DNA of 64,000 nucleotides from Pseudoxanthomonas helianthi (GTDB lineage Bacteria > Pseudomonadota > Gammaproteobacteria > Xanthomonadales > Xanthomonadaceae): positions 124,629 to 188,628 of the forward strand of contig NZ_JAGKTC010000002.1 in NCBI RefSeq assembly GCF_017939625.1, in the 5' to 3' direction. Made by a program: the position numbers and the translations under genes. This document shows positions 1 to 8,711 of this stretch, piece after piece. Below the pieces are notes generated by a model. The model was given only the letters and a program-made list of their open reading frames with translations. It was not told the origin of the DNA and did no database searches. Numbering within the stretch: the stretch's first letter is position 1; each line of letters opens with the position of its first letter.

Positions 1-1
1 C

Positions 2-73
2 AAGGCGCAGGCCATCGTATACGAACGCGCGAAGGAAAACGGTCTCGCCGCGCTGGGCAAGTGGGAAGGCTGA
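2..73 (+). CDS. 3' end of an unidentified gene
   Basis: The window opens inside a coding frame that runs for 23 codons to a TGA at 71-73 and ends in the residues GKWEG. The residues are helix-like and charged (Lys, Glu, Ala) and no stop interrupts the frame. Too little is present to name a family. A repeat doublet and a strong rightward terminator follow, which fits the end of a transcription unit. Confidence 0.55.
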   Translation, partial: KAQAIVYERAKENGLAALGKWEG

Positions 74-103
74 TTCTTTCGTTTCCTTTCCGACCCTCCG
101 CTT

Positions 104-184
104 GTCGTCCCGAACGCAGTGAGGGATCTGCTTTCTCACAGGCATCCGAAGAAAACAGATCCTCGGCTTCGCCTCGGAATGACA
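104..184. repeat. Intergenic inverted repeat doublet (CCGAGG...GGATCTG type)
   Basis: Two related arms face each other: 104-130 ends in GAGGGATCTG and 156-184 begins CAGATCCTCGG. Reverse-complementing the right arm gives a sequence close to the left arm, so the unit can fold into one long imperfect hairpin. Repeats of this kind are common between proteobacterial genes. No coding is credible here. Confidence 0.7.
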
Positions 185-194
185 GTCGAAACAA

Positions 195-221
195 CGCCGG
201 CGCGAGCCGGCGTTTTCTTTT
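195..221 (+). terminator. Rho-independent terminator
   Basis: A perfect 7-bp stem, CGCCGGC (195-201) with GCCGGCG (206-212), has a GCGA loop and is followed by TTTTCTTTT (213-221). It would stop transcription of the gene ending at 73. It lies 32 bases past the 3' end of the leftward acyltransferase gene. Confidence 0.85.
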
Positions 222-252
222 CTGGAAACGGAATCGGCAACCGGATGCGATG

Positions 253-2217
253 TCAATTACGAACAGGACTACCGTCTGGCCCGGGAGGCTGGGCGAGCTC
301 GACGATCTCCCGATACTTGGCCGTGCGCAGGAATCCATCCGCACTCGCCTTTGCCCCATGGATGCTGATGTGCCCGCTGTCCAGCGAGAAGGGGATCCCC
401 CCGGCATCCAGACCGGACATCCTGCCGTCGACCGTGAACAGGTCCGATCGGTCGATGTAGACGGCGTTGGGCCATTTCGCGGCGGCGCTGCGCATGGTCT
501 CGTTGGCCTTGCGGGCGGCGTCATCGCGATGGCTGCCGATCGTCGACATCGAGAACGGCCGGTCGAACATGATGCTCTTCTTGTAGGCCGACAGCGGGCT
601 GAGGTCGTACAGCTTCGGACTGGGCATGACGATCACCGGTTTGCCGGTCGCCGCGATTTCGTTCAGGGCATCGATGACGTCCTGCAAATGCCCTTGCTCG
701 GCGATTTGCGTCCAGTGACCCGCGAGCACCACGAAATCGTAGGTGTCGAGGTGGTCTTTCACGTATTTCCGGTTGTACAGGCACTGCCGGTAGGCCGGGC
801 TACCCGTGGGGCCGGTAAAGCCGTCCGAGAAGCCGGGGTAGCACCAATTGGTGGTGATGGCGTTCAACCTGAGCCGCGCATGCGAGCCCACCACACCCCA
901 GAATGGCTCGTACTGGCCTGCGAAAGAATCGCCGAACAGCACGCCGGAAGCCGTAGGCTCGCCGCTTGTGTCTCCGAGCCAGCACTTGGTCCCTTCTGGC
1001 CCGATCCGCAGGCTGCCGATCGTGTCCACGCTGTAGAAGCACCAGCCGTTGTTGATGGCCGCGAGCTTGAATTCCCGGGCATGCTCGATCTTCTGCAGGC
1101 GTTGCGGAAACCCGCCACGCATATGCCCATACAGCCCCAGCAGGGCGAAGCCCGCGATGCCCACGAAGGAAAGCGCGAAGATGCGCTTCCGGTCGACCCG
1201 CGATTTGTCCCGGAACGGGTTTTCGACGAAACGCCAGCTCAAGTAGGCCAATGCCAGGGACAGCGCGGCCAGGCCGGCGTATTCGAGTTGGGTCGGCGGC
1301 CTGATCAGCCTATGCCGGGCGAAGGCGAAGATCGGCTGGTGCCACAGGTAGGCGCTGTAGCTGATCAGGCCGATCCCGACCAGCATCTTGTTCGACAGCA
1401 GGCGGTGCGCCAGCGTGCCAGGTTGCGCGGACATGATGATCAGCACGCTGCCCAGCACCGGGAGCAGGGTGTATGCGCTGGGGAAGGGCGTCTTCTCGGT
1501 GAAGAAGAAGATCGAAGCCATGACCATGCCCAATCCGGCCAGGCTGAGGGCCTGATGGGTCGATGGCGCGAGGTCGATCTTGGATTTGAAGGTCAGTACG
1601 GCGAGGATGCCGCCGGCCAGCAGTTCCCAGGCCCGCGTATGCAACAGGTAGAAGGTCGCGGCCGGGTAGCGGTCGACCAGCACGACCGCGGCCGCGAAAC
1701 TGGCCACGACCATGACCGTGAATACCGGAACGATCATCCGCCGTGCGTAGCGCCACGCCAGCCACATGATCAGCGGGATCGCCAGGTAATACTGTTCCTC
1801 GACGCCGAGGCTCCACGTATGCAGCAGGGGCCACAGTTCCGCGTTGGCCGCGAAGTAGTCGGTCTTGATCCAGAACAGGATGTTCGACGAAAAGAACGAC
1901 ACCGCCACCAGGCTCTGCGAGAAATCCTTGAGCTCTTCTTCGTCCAGCCACATCCAGGCGAACGGCAGGCAGACCAGCAGGACCACGAACAGCGCCGGCA
2001 GGATTCGCCTGGCGCGGCGCTCGTAGAAGTTGATGATGCTGAACCTGCCCGATTCCAGGTCGCCGAGGAGCAGGGTGGTGATCAGGTAGCCACTGATCAC
2101 GAAGAAGACGTCGACGCCGACGTAGCCGCCGCTGAAGAACGAAAAGCCCGCGTGGAAGAGGATCACGGGCAGTACGGCGACCGCCCTCAATCCGTCGATG
2201 TGCGCGCGGTACTTCAC
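253..2217 (-). CDS. Membrane O-acyltransferase with C-terminal SGNH domain (OafA/YrhL type)
   Basis: The protein has 654 residues. Residues 1-340 form an acyltransferase-3 domain with about ten membrane helices; it opens with HIDGLRAVAVLPV and carries H22, the VFFVISGYLI segment and HTWSLGVEEQ (from residue 133). Residues ~400-640 form an SGNH hydrolase-like domain with GDS at 429-431 and the D-x-x-H pair at D613/H616. Fused proteins of this kind move acetyl groups across the inner membrane onto O-antigen, exopolysaccharide or other periplasmic glycans. The acceptor cannot be read from sequence. It is monocistronic and convergent with the gene ending at 73. Confidence 0.9.
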   Translation of the reverse strand: MKYRAHIDGLRAVAVLPVILFHAGFSFFSGGYVGVDVFFVISGYLITTLLLGDLESGRFSIINFYERRARRILPALFVVLLVCLPFAWMWLDEEELKDFSQSLVAVSFFSSNILFWIKTDYFAANAELWPLLHTWSLGVEEQYYLAIPLIMWLAWRYARRMIVPVFTVMVVASFAAAVVLVDRYPAATFYLLHTRAWELLAGGILAVLTFKSKIDLAPSTHQALSLAGLGMVMASIFFFTEKTPFPSAYTLLPVLGSVLIIMSAQPGTLAHRLLSNKMLVGIGLISYSAYLWHQPIFAFARHRLIRPPTQLEYAGLAALSLALAYLSWRFVENPFRDKSRVDRKRIFALSFVGIAGFALLGLYGHMRGGFPQRLQKIEHAREFKLAAINNGWCFYSVDTIGSLRIGPEGTKCWLGDTSGEPTASGVLFGDSFAGQYEPFWGVVGSHARLRLNAITTNWCYPGFSDGFTGPTGSPAYRQCLYNRKYVKDHLDTYDFVVLAGHWTQIAEQGHLQDVIDALNEIAATGKPVIVMPSPKLYDLSPLSAYKKSIMFDRPFSMSTIGSHRDDAARKANETMRSAAAKWPNAVYIDRSDLFTVDGRMSGLDAGGIPFSLDSGHISIHGAKASADGFLRTAKYREIVELAQPPGPDGSPVRN

Positions 2218-2359
2218 TGGCGACCCTGGTCACGGCATAACGGCCGCCAAGTATGGTTCGGCATTCCTGAAAGAACGCCGACGTCGCGATCATGCCGCGC
2301 ACCGTTCGCGCGCAATCCGTGATCTAACGCGAAAAAGGCGTGAAAACGAGATTATTTTC

Positions 2360-2399
2360 GTGAAGACCGGGTGATTGGAAGTGAAGACGAAGTGATCGG
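2360..2399. repeat. Short direct repeat upstream of the acyltransferase gene
   Basis: Two 19-nt units, at 2360-2378 and 2381-2399, share the pattern GTGAAGACNNNGTGATNGG with a 21-base period. They lie 143-182 bases upstream of the acyltransferase start, in the 237-bp gap before the peptidase gene. Two helical turns of spacing would suit tandem binding of a regulator, but no family is recognised. Confidence 0.4.
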
Positions 2400-2454
2400 T
2401 CGACGCGGGCGCGTGGCAGGATACTTGCTTCGACGAGCCGGGCGAATCGCTGCG

Positions 2455-3495
2455 TCAGTGCCTTGCTTCCGCACCAGCCGTTGCGTGCAGGAAATCGATC
2501 AACCCGCGCATGTAAGTGGCCTGGTCGTCGTACATCGCCATGTGGCTGCCCGTGGGGCAATACAGATAGCGGCCTTGCGGCAGGCGCTTGCTCATCGCTT
2601 CCATGAAGGCCGGATCCATGGTGTCGTAACGCGCGCCGATGACCAGCGTCGGCACCGGGATCTTCGCCAGGTCGTTGGTGCGATCCCAATTCTCGAGGAT
2701 GCCGCTGGCGCCCAGTTCGCTCGGGCCCTGCATCGGCACGTACACCTTCTTGTTGAGCTTGGCGAAGGCGCGGTTGACCGGATCCGGCCATTGCGCGGCG
2801 GGCATGCGCAGGATGTGCGCTTCGTAATGCGGCATCAGCAGCTGCATGTAGCGCGGATCGTCGAACTGCTTCGCCGCTTCCATGCTCTTGATCTCGGCCA
2901 GCGCGGCCGGATCCATCTGCGGCTCGAGCGTCTCGCGGGCGTAGCGGTTGTACGCGGGGATGCTCGACATCATGTTCGAGATGATCAGCCCCTTTAGGTG
3001 CTGCGGATATTTCAGCGCGTACTCCATCGCGAGGATGCCGCCCCACGAGTGTCCCAGCAGGTAGAAATTGTCTTGATCCAGCTTCAGGGCCTTGCGTACC
3101 TGTTCGACTTCCTCGACGAAGCGGTCGGTATCGAGCAGACGCGGATCGTCGGGCTGGTCGCTGTAGGCGGAACCGAGTTGGTCGTAGTAGTAGTACTCGA
3201 CGCCCGCCGCGGGCAGCCAGCTGTCGAAGGCTTCGAAGTACTCGTGGGTGGCGCCGGGGCCGCCGTGCAGCAACAGCAACTTGATCTTCGGGTTGTTGCC
3301 GACACGCTTGGTCCAGACCTTGAAGTCGCCGGCCGGCGTGTGGATCGGGATCAGTTTCGCGCCGCCGGACAGCACGTCGTCGCGGCCGCTGTTGTCGAGA
3401 TAGGCGTTGGGCGTGGCCGGTTCCGCGGCACGTGCGACGAAGCCAGGCATGGCGAGCAGGACGGCGAGCAGGAAAGCCGGAATGCGGGACGACAT
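2455..3495 (-). CDS. Secreted proline iminopeptidase-like alpha/beta hydrolase (S33)
   Basis: The 346-residue precursor has a signal peptide (about residues 1-23, ending ARA). The mature enzyme is an alpha/beta hydrolase of the proline iminopeptidase/tricorn-factor F1 family. It has the oxyanion motif HGGPG (77-81), the nucleophile elbow GHSWGG (148-153, Ser150), a likely acid in GARYDTMDP and a catalytic His in GSHMAMYD near the C terminus. The family removes N-terminal proline or other residues from small peptides. The export signal suggests periplasmic or extracellular peptide scavenging. It stands alone, divergent from the YaeR-like gene. Confidence 0.88.
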   Translation of the reverse strand: MSSRIPAFLLAVLLAMPGFVARAAEPATPNAYLDNSGRDDVLSGGAKLIPIHTPAGDFKVWTKRVGNNPKIKLLLLHGGPGATHEYFEAFDSWLPAAGVEYYYYDQLGSAYSDQPDDPRLLDTDRFVEEVEQVRKALKLDQDNFYLLGHSWGGILAMEYALKYPQHLKGLIISNMMSSIPAYNRYARETLEPQMDPAALAEIKSMEAAKQFDDPRYMQLLMPHYEAHILRMPAAQWPDPVNRAFAKLNKKVYVPMQGPSELGASGILENWDRTNDLAKIPVPTLVIGARYDTMDPAFMEAMSKRLPQGRYLYCPTGSHMAMYDDQATYMRGLIDFLHATAGAEARH

Positions 3496-3596
3496 GGCGC
3501 GTTCTCCCTCGTGGGTCCGGCGAGCCTAGGACGCCGGGCCGGCTATGGCAACAACGCGGTGCACGGAGCGTTGCGGCCGACCGGTAGAATCCGTGC

Positions 3597-3983
3597 ATGG
3601 ACATCGCCGGCATCCACCACGTCGCCATCATCGCTTCCGACTACACGCGCTCGAAGCGCTTCTACGCCGAAGTACTGGGCCTGCAGATCGTCGCCGAGGC
3701 CTATCGCGCAGCGCGCGACTCATGGAAGCTCGACCTGCGGGTGGATGCGAACACGCAGATCGAACTGTTCTCCTTCCCCGATCCGCCCGCACGCGTGTCG
3801 CGGCCTGAAGCCTGCGGCCTGCGTCATCTGGCCTTCCGCGTGGTCGACCTGGATGCCTCGGTGAAGCACTTGTCCGGCCATGGCGTCGAATGCGAACCGA
3901 TCCGGGTCGACGAATATACCGGCCGGCGCTTCACCTTCTTCGCCGATCCGGATGGCTTGCCGCTGGAGTTGTATGAAACGTGA
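3597..3983 (+). CDS. yaeR: VOC-superfamily metalloprotein, YaeR/GloA2 type
   Basis: This 128-residue single VOC domain has two beta-alpha-beta-beta-beta modules. Family hallmarks are HHVAII at the N terminus, ELFSFPDPP in the middle, RPEACGLRHLAF at the start of the second module and DPDGLPLELYE at the C terminus. Likely metal ligands are the His of HHVA, Glu of IELFSF, His of LRHLAF and Glu of LELYE. YaeR-like proteins resemble glyoxalase I, but their substrate is not settled. The start at 3597 leaves 101 bp to the peptidase start. A palindromic repeat follows the stop directly. Confidence 0.88.
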   Translation: MDIAGIHHVAIIASDYTRSKRFYAEVLGLQIVAEAYRAARDSWKLDLRVDANTQIELFSFPDPPARVSRPEACGLRHLAFRVVDLDASVKHLSGHGVECEPIRVDEYTGRRFTFFADPDGLPLELYET

Positions 3984-3984
3984 T

Positions 3985-4080
3985 TGTGGGAGCGACGTAA
4001 GTCGCGATTGCTTTTGACTTTATTCCGGACCAAAAGGCATTGCGACTTACCGACCACGGCATGCCGTAGTCACTCCCACA
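3985..4080. repeat. REPIN-like inverted pair (TGTGGGAGCGAC family)
   Basis: The left arm begins TGTGGGAGCGAC at 3985 and the right arm ends in GTCACTCCCACA at 4080, with GTAAGTCGC-type sequence inside each. The right arm carries an extra 17-18 bases (itself a small palindrome, GGCATGCC) relative to the left. It fills the space between the converging yaeR and cysK. The same family (T/G)G(T/G)(A/G)GGAGCG...GCGA recurs at 8535-8710, 36123-36192, 40350-40375 and 40759-40780. Confidence 0.8.
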
Positions 4081-4088
4081 CCGATCAG

Positions 4089-5048
4089 TCAGCCCAGTGA
4101 CGCCAGCCACTCGTCGTCGGAACCCTCGTTGACGCCTTCGAACAGCGGCGTGGAGAAATAGCGCTCGCCGGTGTCGGGCAGCACGGCGAGGATCACCGAG
4201 CCTTCGCTGGCCTGTTCCGCCACCTGCAGGGCCGCGTGCACCGTGGCGCCGGCGGAGATGCCGACGAAGATGCCTTCCTCAGCGGCCAGGCGGCGCGAGG
4301 TGGCGATGGCGTCCGCATCGGCGATCGACAGGATCTGGTCGGCGACGTCGCGGTTCAGGACTTCGGGCACGAAGTCCGGGGTCCAGCCCTGGATCTTGTG
4401 CGGCGACCATTCCTTGCCTTGCAACAATGGCGCGGCCGCGGGCTCGGCGGCGGTGATCTTCACTTCCGGACGGGCCACGCGCAGCACGTCGCCGACGCCG
4501 GTCAGGGTGCCGCCGGTGCCCCAGCCGCTGACGAAATGGTCGAGGCGCTGGCCGGCGAAATCGCGCAGGATTTCTGCGGCCGTGGTCTGGCGGTGGTAGG
4601 CCGGATTGGCCGGGTTGGCGAACTGGCGGGCGAGGAACCAGCCATGCTTCGCCGCCAGTTCCTCGGCCTTGCGCACCATGCCGCTGCCGCGCTCGGCGGC
4701 CGGGGTCAGGATCACCTTGGCACCGTAGGCTCTCATCAGCTTACGGCGTTCGATCGAGAAGCTTTCCGCCATCGTCGCCACGAATTTGTAGCCGCGCGCG
4801 GCGGCGACCATCGCCAGGGCGACGCCGGTATTGCCGGAAGTCGCTTCGACGATGGTGTCGCCGGGCTTCAGCAGGCCCTTGGCTTCGGCATCGAGCACGA
4901 TGGCCAGGGCGAGGCGATCCTTGACCGAACCGCCGGGGTTGAACGATTCCACCTTCGCGTACAGCTGCACATGCCTGGGCGCGACGCGATGGAGCCTGAC
5001 CACCGGGGTGCGGCCGATGGTGTCGAGGATGCTGTCGTGGATGGCCAT
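4089..5048 (-). CDS. cysK: Cysteine synthase (O-acetylserine sulfhydrylase)
   Basis: This PLP enzyme joins sulfide to O-acetylserine to make cysteine, the last step of the pathway encoded around it. Its 319 residues carry the cofactor lysine in GGSVKDR (Lys43), the substrate loop SGNTG (71-75), the phosphate-binding GWGTGGTLTG segment and a C-terminal VLPDTGERY. The start at 5048 is chosen because AGGAGAG lies just upstream and the product then begins MAIHDSILDTIG, the usual family N terminus. It lies 19 bp after cysG and is probably co-transcribed. CysM-type activity cannot be excluded from sequence. Confidence 0.93.
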   Translation of the reverse strand: MAIHDSILDTIGRTPVVRLHRVAPRHVQLYAKVESFNPGGSVKDRLALAIVLDAEAKGLLKPGDTIVEATSGNTGVALAMVAAARGYKFVATMAESFSIERRKLMRAYGAKVILTPAAERGSGMVRKAEELAAKHGWFLARQFANPANPAYHRQTTAAEILRDFAGQRLDHFVSGWGTGGTLTGVGDVLRVARPEVKITAAEPAAAPLLQGKEWSPHKIQGWTPDFVPEVLNRDVADQILSIADADAIATSRRLAAEEGIFVGISAGATVHAALQVAEQASEGSVILAVLPDTGERYFSTPLFEGVNEGSDDEWLASLG

Positions 5049-5067
5049 GGGTTCTCTCCTGTAAGGA

Positions 5068-6513
5068 TCAGGCGGCGCGGGCAAGCGTAGCCGCGGGCAT
5101 GTTGTCGGGATGTGGCAGCCGCAGCGGCGGCGTGCCGAACCAGTGCAGCGTGTCGGCCAGCGCAGCGACTTCGCCGACGATCAGCAGCGCGGGCGATTGC
5201 GCCGCGTGATGCCGTGCGGTTTCGGCCAGTGCGTCCAGGGTGCCGGCGATGACGCGTTGCCCTGCGCGCGAACCGTTTTCGACGATGGCGAACGGCGTGT
5301 GCGCGGGCAGACCCGCGGCGACCAGTTTGTCGCGCAGCGTTTCCAGCGCGGCCACGCCCATGTAGATGGCCAGGGTCTGCCGCGGCTGCGCCAGCGCGGC
5401 CCAGTCCAAGGTGTCCAGCGAATCCTTGCAATGCGCGGTGACCAGGCGCAGCGATTGCGCATGGTCGCGATGGGTCAACGGAATGCCGGCGTAGGCCGCG
5501 CAGGCGACGGCGGCGGTGATGCCGGGCACGACTTCGAAGGGAATGCCGTGGCGCTGCAGGAACTGCAGTTCCTCGCCGCCGCGACCGAACACGAACGGGT
5601 CGCCGCCTTTCAGCCGCACCACGCGCTGGCCCGCGCGGGCGTGCCGCAGCATCAGCGCGTGGATGTCGTCCTGCGCGGTGCTGTGCCGGCCGGATGACTT
5701 GCCGACTTCGATGCGCGCGGCGTCGCGTCGCGCGAGCTGCAACACGTCGTCGCTGACCAGGCGGTCGTGCAGGATCACGTCGGCCTCGTTCAACGCGCGC
5801 AGGGCGTGCAGTGTGAGCAGGCCCGGATCGCCGGGACCGGCGCCGACCAGCACGACCGAACCGGATTCGACCTGTGTCGCACCGTCCAGCGCGCCGTCGA
5901 GCCAGGCCCCGGCTTCGCCATCGCGATGCTGGCGCAGCAGACGCGGTAACGGGCCGGCGAGGATCCGTTCGAAGAAGCGGCGACGTTCGCCCAGTTTCGG
6001 GAAGCGGGCGCGAATGCGTTGGCGGCGATCCGCGAACAGAGTCGCCAGCGCGCCCCAGGTTTCGTCGAGCCAGGTTTCCAGCTGCCGGCGCAGGTGGCGG
6101 GCCAGCATCGGCGCACCGCCGCCACTGGAGATGGCGACCTGCACCGCGCCGCGGCGCACGACCGCGGGGACCTGGAAGCTGGAGAGTTCGACGTCGTCCA
6201 CCACATTGGTCAACAAACGCCGCGCCGTCGCCGCCTCGGCCACGGCGCGGTTGACCGCCGGGTCGTCGGTGGCGGCTATGACCAACCAGGCATCGTCGAG
6301 CCACTCGGCCCGGAAGGCGCCTGCGCGCCAGCGCAGGCGGCCCTGTTCCAGCCACTCGTGCAGGCGGGCGGTCAAGTCAGGGGCGCCGACCACCGGGTGG
6401 GCGCCTGAAAGGAGCAGGGCTTCCACCTTGCGCTCGGCCACCGTGCCGCCGCCGACCACCAGCACCGGACGGTCGCGAAGGTCGGCGAACAGGGGAAACA
6501 GGGTGGCACTCAC
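5068..6513 (-). CDS. cysG: Siroheme synthase (trifunctional CysG)
   Basis: This 481-residue enzyme turns uroporphyrinogen III into siroheme, the cofactor of sulfite reductase CysI. Residues 1-~210 are the precorrin-2 dehydrogenase/ferrochelatase half, with the Rossmann GGG (21-23), ATDD (81-84) and [12 protein letters not shown] around Ser129/130, a serine phosphorylated in some homologues. From ~217 the SAM-dependent methyltransferase begins with VGAGPGDPG; it also has [16 protein letters not shown] and VVPGITAA. The start is a GTG at 6513 giving (V)[11 protein letters not shown], a typical CysG N terminus; no convincing ribosome site is visible. It is divergent from cysB. Confidence 0.93.
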   Translation of the reverse strand: MSATLFPLFADLRDRPVLVVGGGTVAERKVEALLLSGAHPVVGAPDLTARLHEWLEQGRLRWRAGAFRAEWLDDAWLVIAATDDPAVNRAVAEAATARRLLTNVVDDVELSSFQVPAVVRRGAVQVAISSGGGAPMLARHLRRQLETWLDETWGALATLFADRRQRIRARFPKLGERRRFFERILAGPLPRLLRQHRDGEAGAWLDGALDGATQVESGSVVLVGAGPGDPGLLTLHALRALNEADVILHDRLVSDDVLQLARRDAARIEVGKSSGRHSTAQDDIHALMLRHARAGQRVVRLKGGDPFVFGRGGEELQFLQRHGIPFEVVPGITAAVACAAYAGIPLTHRDHAQSLRLVTAHCKDSLDTLDWAALAQPRQTLAIYMGVAALETLRDKLVAAGLPAHTPFAIVENGSRAGQRVIAGTLDALAETARHHAAQSPALLIVGEVAALADTLHWFGTPPLRLPHPDNMPAATLARAA

Positions 6514-6686
6514 GGGCGGCGATCCGGGTTGGGAAGGCCAACCTAATGCCCGGTTATAAGCCTTGGGAAATAACGACCCGCTTCCCACATATGACTTCCG
6601 GTTATGGGCGAGGCGCGCAGGAAGGGGACCAAATCCACTACATTCGCGCTTATCACCTTTGTTCATGACCGGTCCGGCCCGCGCCG
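6514..6686. promoter_or_regulatory. Divergent cysG / cysB control region
   Basis: This 173-bp gap separates divergent cysG and cysB. It holds GGTTAT-type segments at 6552-6558 and 6600-6605 and the 19-mer at 6648-6666 (GCTTATCACCTTTGTTCAT). The 19-mer matches 16 of 19 bases with 13071-13089, in the other divergent cys promoter. CysB is known to bind upstream of cys operons, so these are candidate CysB sites or shared promoter elements. The assignment is inference. Confidence 0.55.
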
Positions 6687-7670
6687 ATGACGCTGACCCA
6701 GCTCCGCTACCTGATCGCCATCGCCGACGCCGACCTGAACATCACCCTGGCGGCGACGCGCGTGCATGCGACCCAGCCCGGCCTGTCCAAGCAGCTCAAG
6801 CAGCTGGAGGACGAACTGGGCTTCCTGCTGTTCGTGCGCAAGGGCCGCAGCCTGGAGACGGTGACCCCGGCCGGCGCCGTGGTCATCGAGCGCGCCCGCG
6901 CGGTGCTGGCCGAAGCCAACAACATCCGCACTTATGCGGCCAACCAGCGCCGCGAGAGCCAGGGCCAGCTGATCCTCGCCACCACCCATACCCAGGCGCG
7001 CTTCGTGCTGCCGCCGGCCATCGCCCGGATCAAGCAGGCCTATCCGCAGGTCAGCGTGCACCTGCAGCAGGCCGCCGAAAGCGCCGCGCTGGACCTGCTG
7101 GGCGAAGGCGATGCCGACATCGCCGTGATCAGTACCGCCGGCGACACGCCGCAGGCCGGCATCGCGGTACCGCTGTATCGCTGGCGGCGCCTGGTGGTGG
7201 TGCAACGCGAACATCCATTGGCGCAAACCGGCCAGCCGCCGCGCATGGCCGAACTCGCCCAGCAGCCGCTGATCAGCTACGAATCGTCGACGCGACCGGG
7301 TTCTTCGCTGCAGCGCGCCTTCGCCCGCGTCGGGCTGGAACCGAACATCGCCCTGACCGCGCTCGATGCCGACCTGATCAAGACCTACGTGCGCGCCGGG
7401 CTCGGCGTGGGCCTGCTGGCGGAAATGGCCATCGGCGCAGGCGATGCCGACCTGCGCGCCTGGCCGGCGCCGGCGGAAGTGGACGAATGCATCGCCTGGG
7501 CGGTGTTGCCGCGCGAGCGCGTGCTGCGCGACTACGCGCTGGAACTGGTGCAGGCCTTGGCCCCGCAGATCGATCGCCGCGACCTGCGCCGCGTGCTGGA
7601 TGGCAACCAGGAAGCGAGCTGGCCGGTGCCGCCGACCTGGGAATCGCTGACCCAGACGATCACCTCGTAG
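6687..7670 (+). CDS. cysB: LysR-family cysteine regulon activator CysB
   Basis: The 327-residue regulator has an N-terminal winged helix-turn-helix (about residues 15-60, including [17 protein letters not shown]) and a C-terminal inducer domain. The N terminus MTLTQLRYL and the [16 protein letters not shown] segment (here [12 protein letters not shown]) are typical of CysB/Cbl rather than other LysR proteins. CysB activates sulfate-assimilation operons when N-acetylserine signals sulfur need. Its position between cysKG and cysJIH, and divergent from cysG, supports the call. It probably also controls its own shared promoter. Confidence 0.92.
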   Translation: MTLTQLRYLIAIADADLNITLAATRVHATQPGLSKQLKQLEDELGFLLFVRKGRSLETVTPAGAVVIERARAVLAEANNIRTYAANQRRESQGQLILATTHTQARFVLPPAIARIKQAYPQVSVHLQQAAESAALDLLGEGDADIAVISTAGDTPQAGIAVPLYRWRRLVVVQREHPLAQTGQPPRMAELAQQPLISYESSTRPGSSLQRAFARVGLEPNIALTALDADLIKTYVRAGLGVGLLAEMAIGAGDADLRAWPAPAEVDECIAWAVLPRERVLRDYALELVQALAPQIDRRDLRRVLDGNQEASWPVPPTWESLTQTITS

Positions 7671-7799
7671 GCGATGCGCGCGGATGAATGCGCGCGACCA
7701 ATCCGAAACCACTCGGTTTCGCGCGAACCGTGGTACCACGCGCTGAAAGCGCTTCCAAACGCGGGTTATCATGCGGCGGTCACGACCTTCCGCCAGCCC

Positions 7800-8531
7800 A
7801 TGCCCCGCTTCCCGTTTCGCAATTGCCTGCCCGCGTCCGTTGCGCTCGCCGCCGCATTGTCGCTGACCGGTTGCTTCGGCCTTTCCCTGTCGAAGAAGGG
7901 CGAGATGCTGGCCAAGGAGACCTTCGACGCCGACGGCACCTTCTCGCGCACGTTCGAACACGCGCCGGCGCAGGTATGCGAAGCCGCGCGCCGCGCCCTG
8001 CTCAGCCAGGGCTACGTGGTGGCCAAGGCGACGCCGGACGCGATCGAAGCCGGCAAGAACTTCCAGCCCGAATCGGAAGTGCACGAGCAGCTGCAACTGC
8101 GCGTGTCCTGCGTGGTGCTGGCATCGGGCCAGTCGTGGATATCGGCCAGCGCCAACCAGGAGCGCTACAACCTGAGCAAGCGCAACACTTCGGCCAGCGT
8201 CGGCGTCGGCGGACTGGGTTCGTTGTCGGTGCCGATCGGCAGCACCGACGACTCGCTGGTGCGGGTCGGCAGCATGACCGTGCAGGATCCGGAGTTCTAC
8301 CGCTCTTTCTTCAAGCTGGTCGAACGTTACCTGCCGGCGGTGATCACCCTGGATACGGAAGCCGAGGCCAAGGCCAAGGCGGAAAAGGAAGCCGAAGAAG
8401 CCGCCGCGGCCAAGGCACGACAGGAAGCGGCGGCCGCCGCCGCGGAAACCCAGCCGTGGCAGTCGTTCGCGCCGGTGGTGTGGCCGAGCGCGCCGATGCC
8501 CGCGGCGAACACGGAAACCAAGACGCCCTGA
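7800..8531 (+). CDS. DUF2242-family outer-membrane lipoprotein
   Basis: The 243-residue precursor has the lipobox LTGC with lipidated Cys25, placed after a short hydrophobic signal. The mature part resembles DUF2242 proteins, which have no known function. It is followed by a Lys/Glu/Ala-rich stretch that is probably a helical or coiled segment (about residues 183-215) and a Pro-rich tail. The start at 7800 is chosen because the signal peptide begins there; an in-frame extension to 7674 lacks signal features. It follows cysB by 129 bp in the same direction, but nothing ties it to sulfur metabolism. Confidence 0.8.
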   Translation: MPRFPFRNCLPASVALAAALSLTGCFGLSLSKKGEMLAKETFDADGTFSRTFEHAPAQVCEAARRALLSQGYVVAKATPDAIEAGKNFQPESEVHEQLQLRVSCVVLASGQSWISASANQERYNLSKRNTSASVGVGGLGSLSVPIGSTDDSLVRVGSMTVQDPEFYRSFFKLVERYLPAVITLDTEAEAKAKAEKEAEEAAAAKARQEAAAAAAETQPWQSFAPVVWPSAPMPAANTETKTP

Positions 8532-8534
8532 TCG

Positions 8535-8710
8535 GTGGGAGCGGCTTCAGCCGCGATACCTTTGGTTGCGTAGATTCGAGCTTGCTCGACGGCTTCTCGT
8601 TCGACGTCATGTTTTGTAGAGCCGAGCATGCTCGGTTCGACGTTTCCGCAGCAAAGGCAGTCGAGCAAGCTCGACTCTACGAAAGCATCGCGGCTGTAAC
8701 CGCTCCTGCA
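8535..8710. repeat. Nested palindromic repeat cluster
   Basis: Two repeat families are nested like brackets. The outer arms are 8535-8557 (GTGGGAGCGGCTTCAGCCGC) and 8687-8709 (its near reverse complement). The inner arms are 8570-8590 and 8660-8680, both versions of GTAGA(T/G)TCGAGCTTGCTCGAC facing each other. A further half copy (TGTAGAGCCGAGCATGCTCG) sits at the centre. It fills the whole gap between the converging DUF2242 and cysH genes. It could act as a transcription barrier, but no T-tract is present. Confidence 0.85.
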
Positions 8711-8711
8711 G

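Noticed and set aside
61..2322. 753-codon frame opposite the acyltransferase
   Set aside because: Shadow of the acyltransferase frame; its first residues are the translated intergenic repeat.
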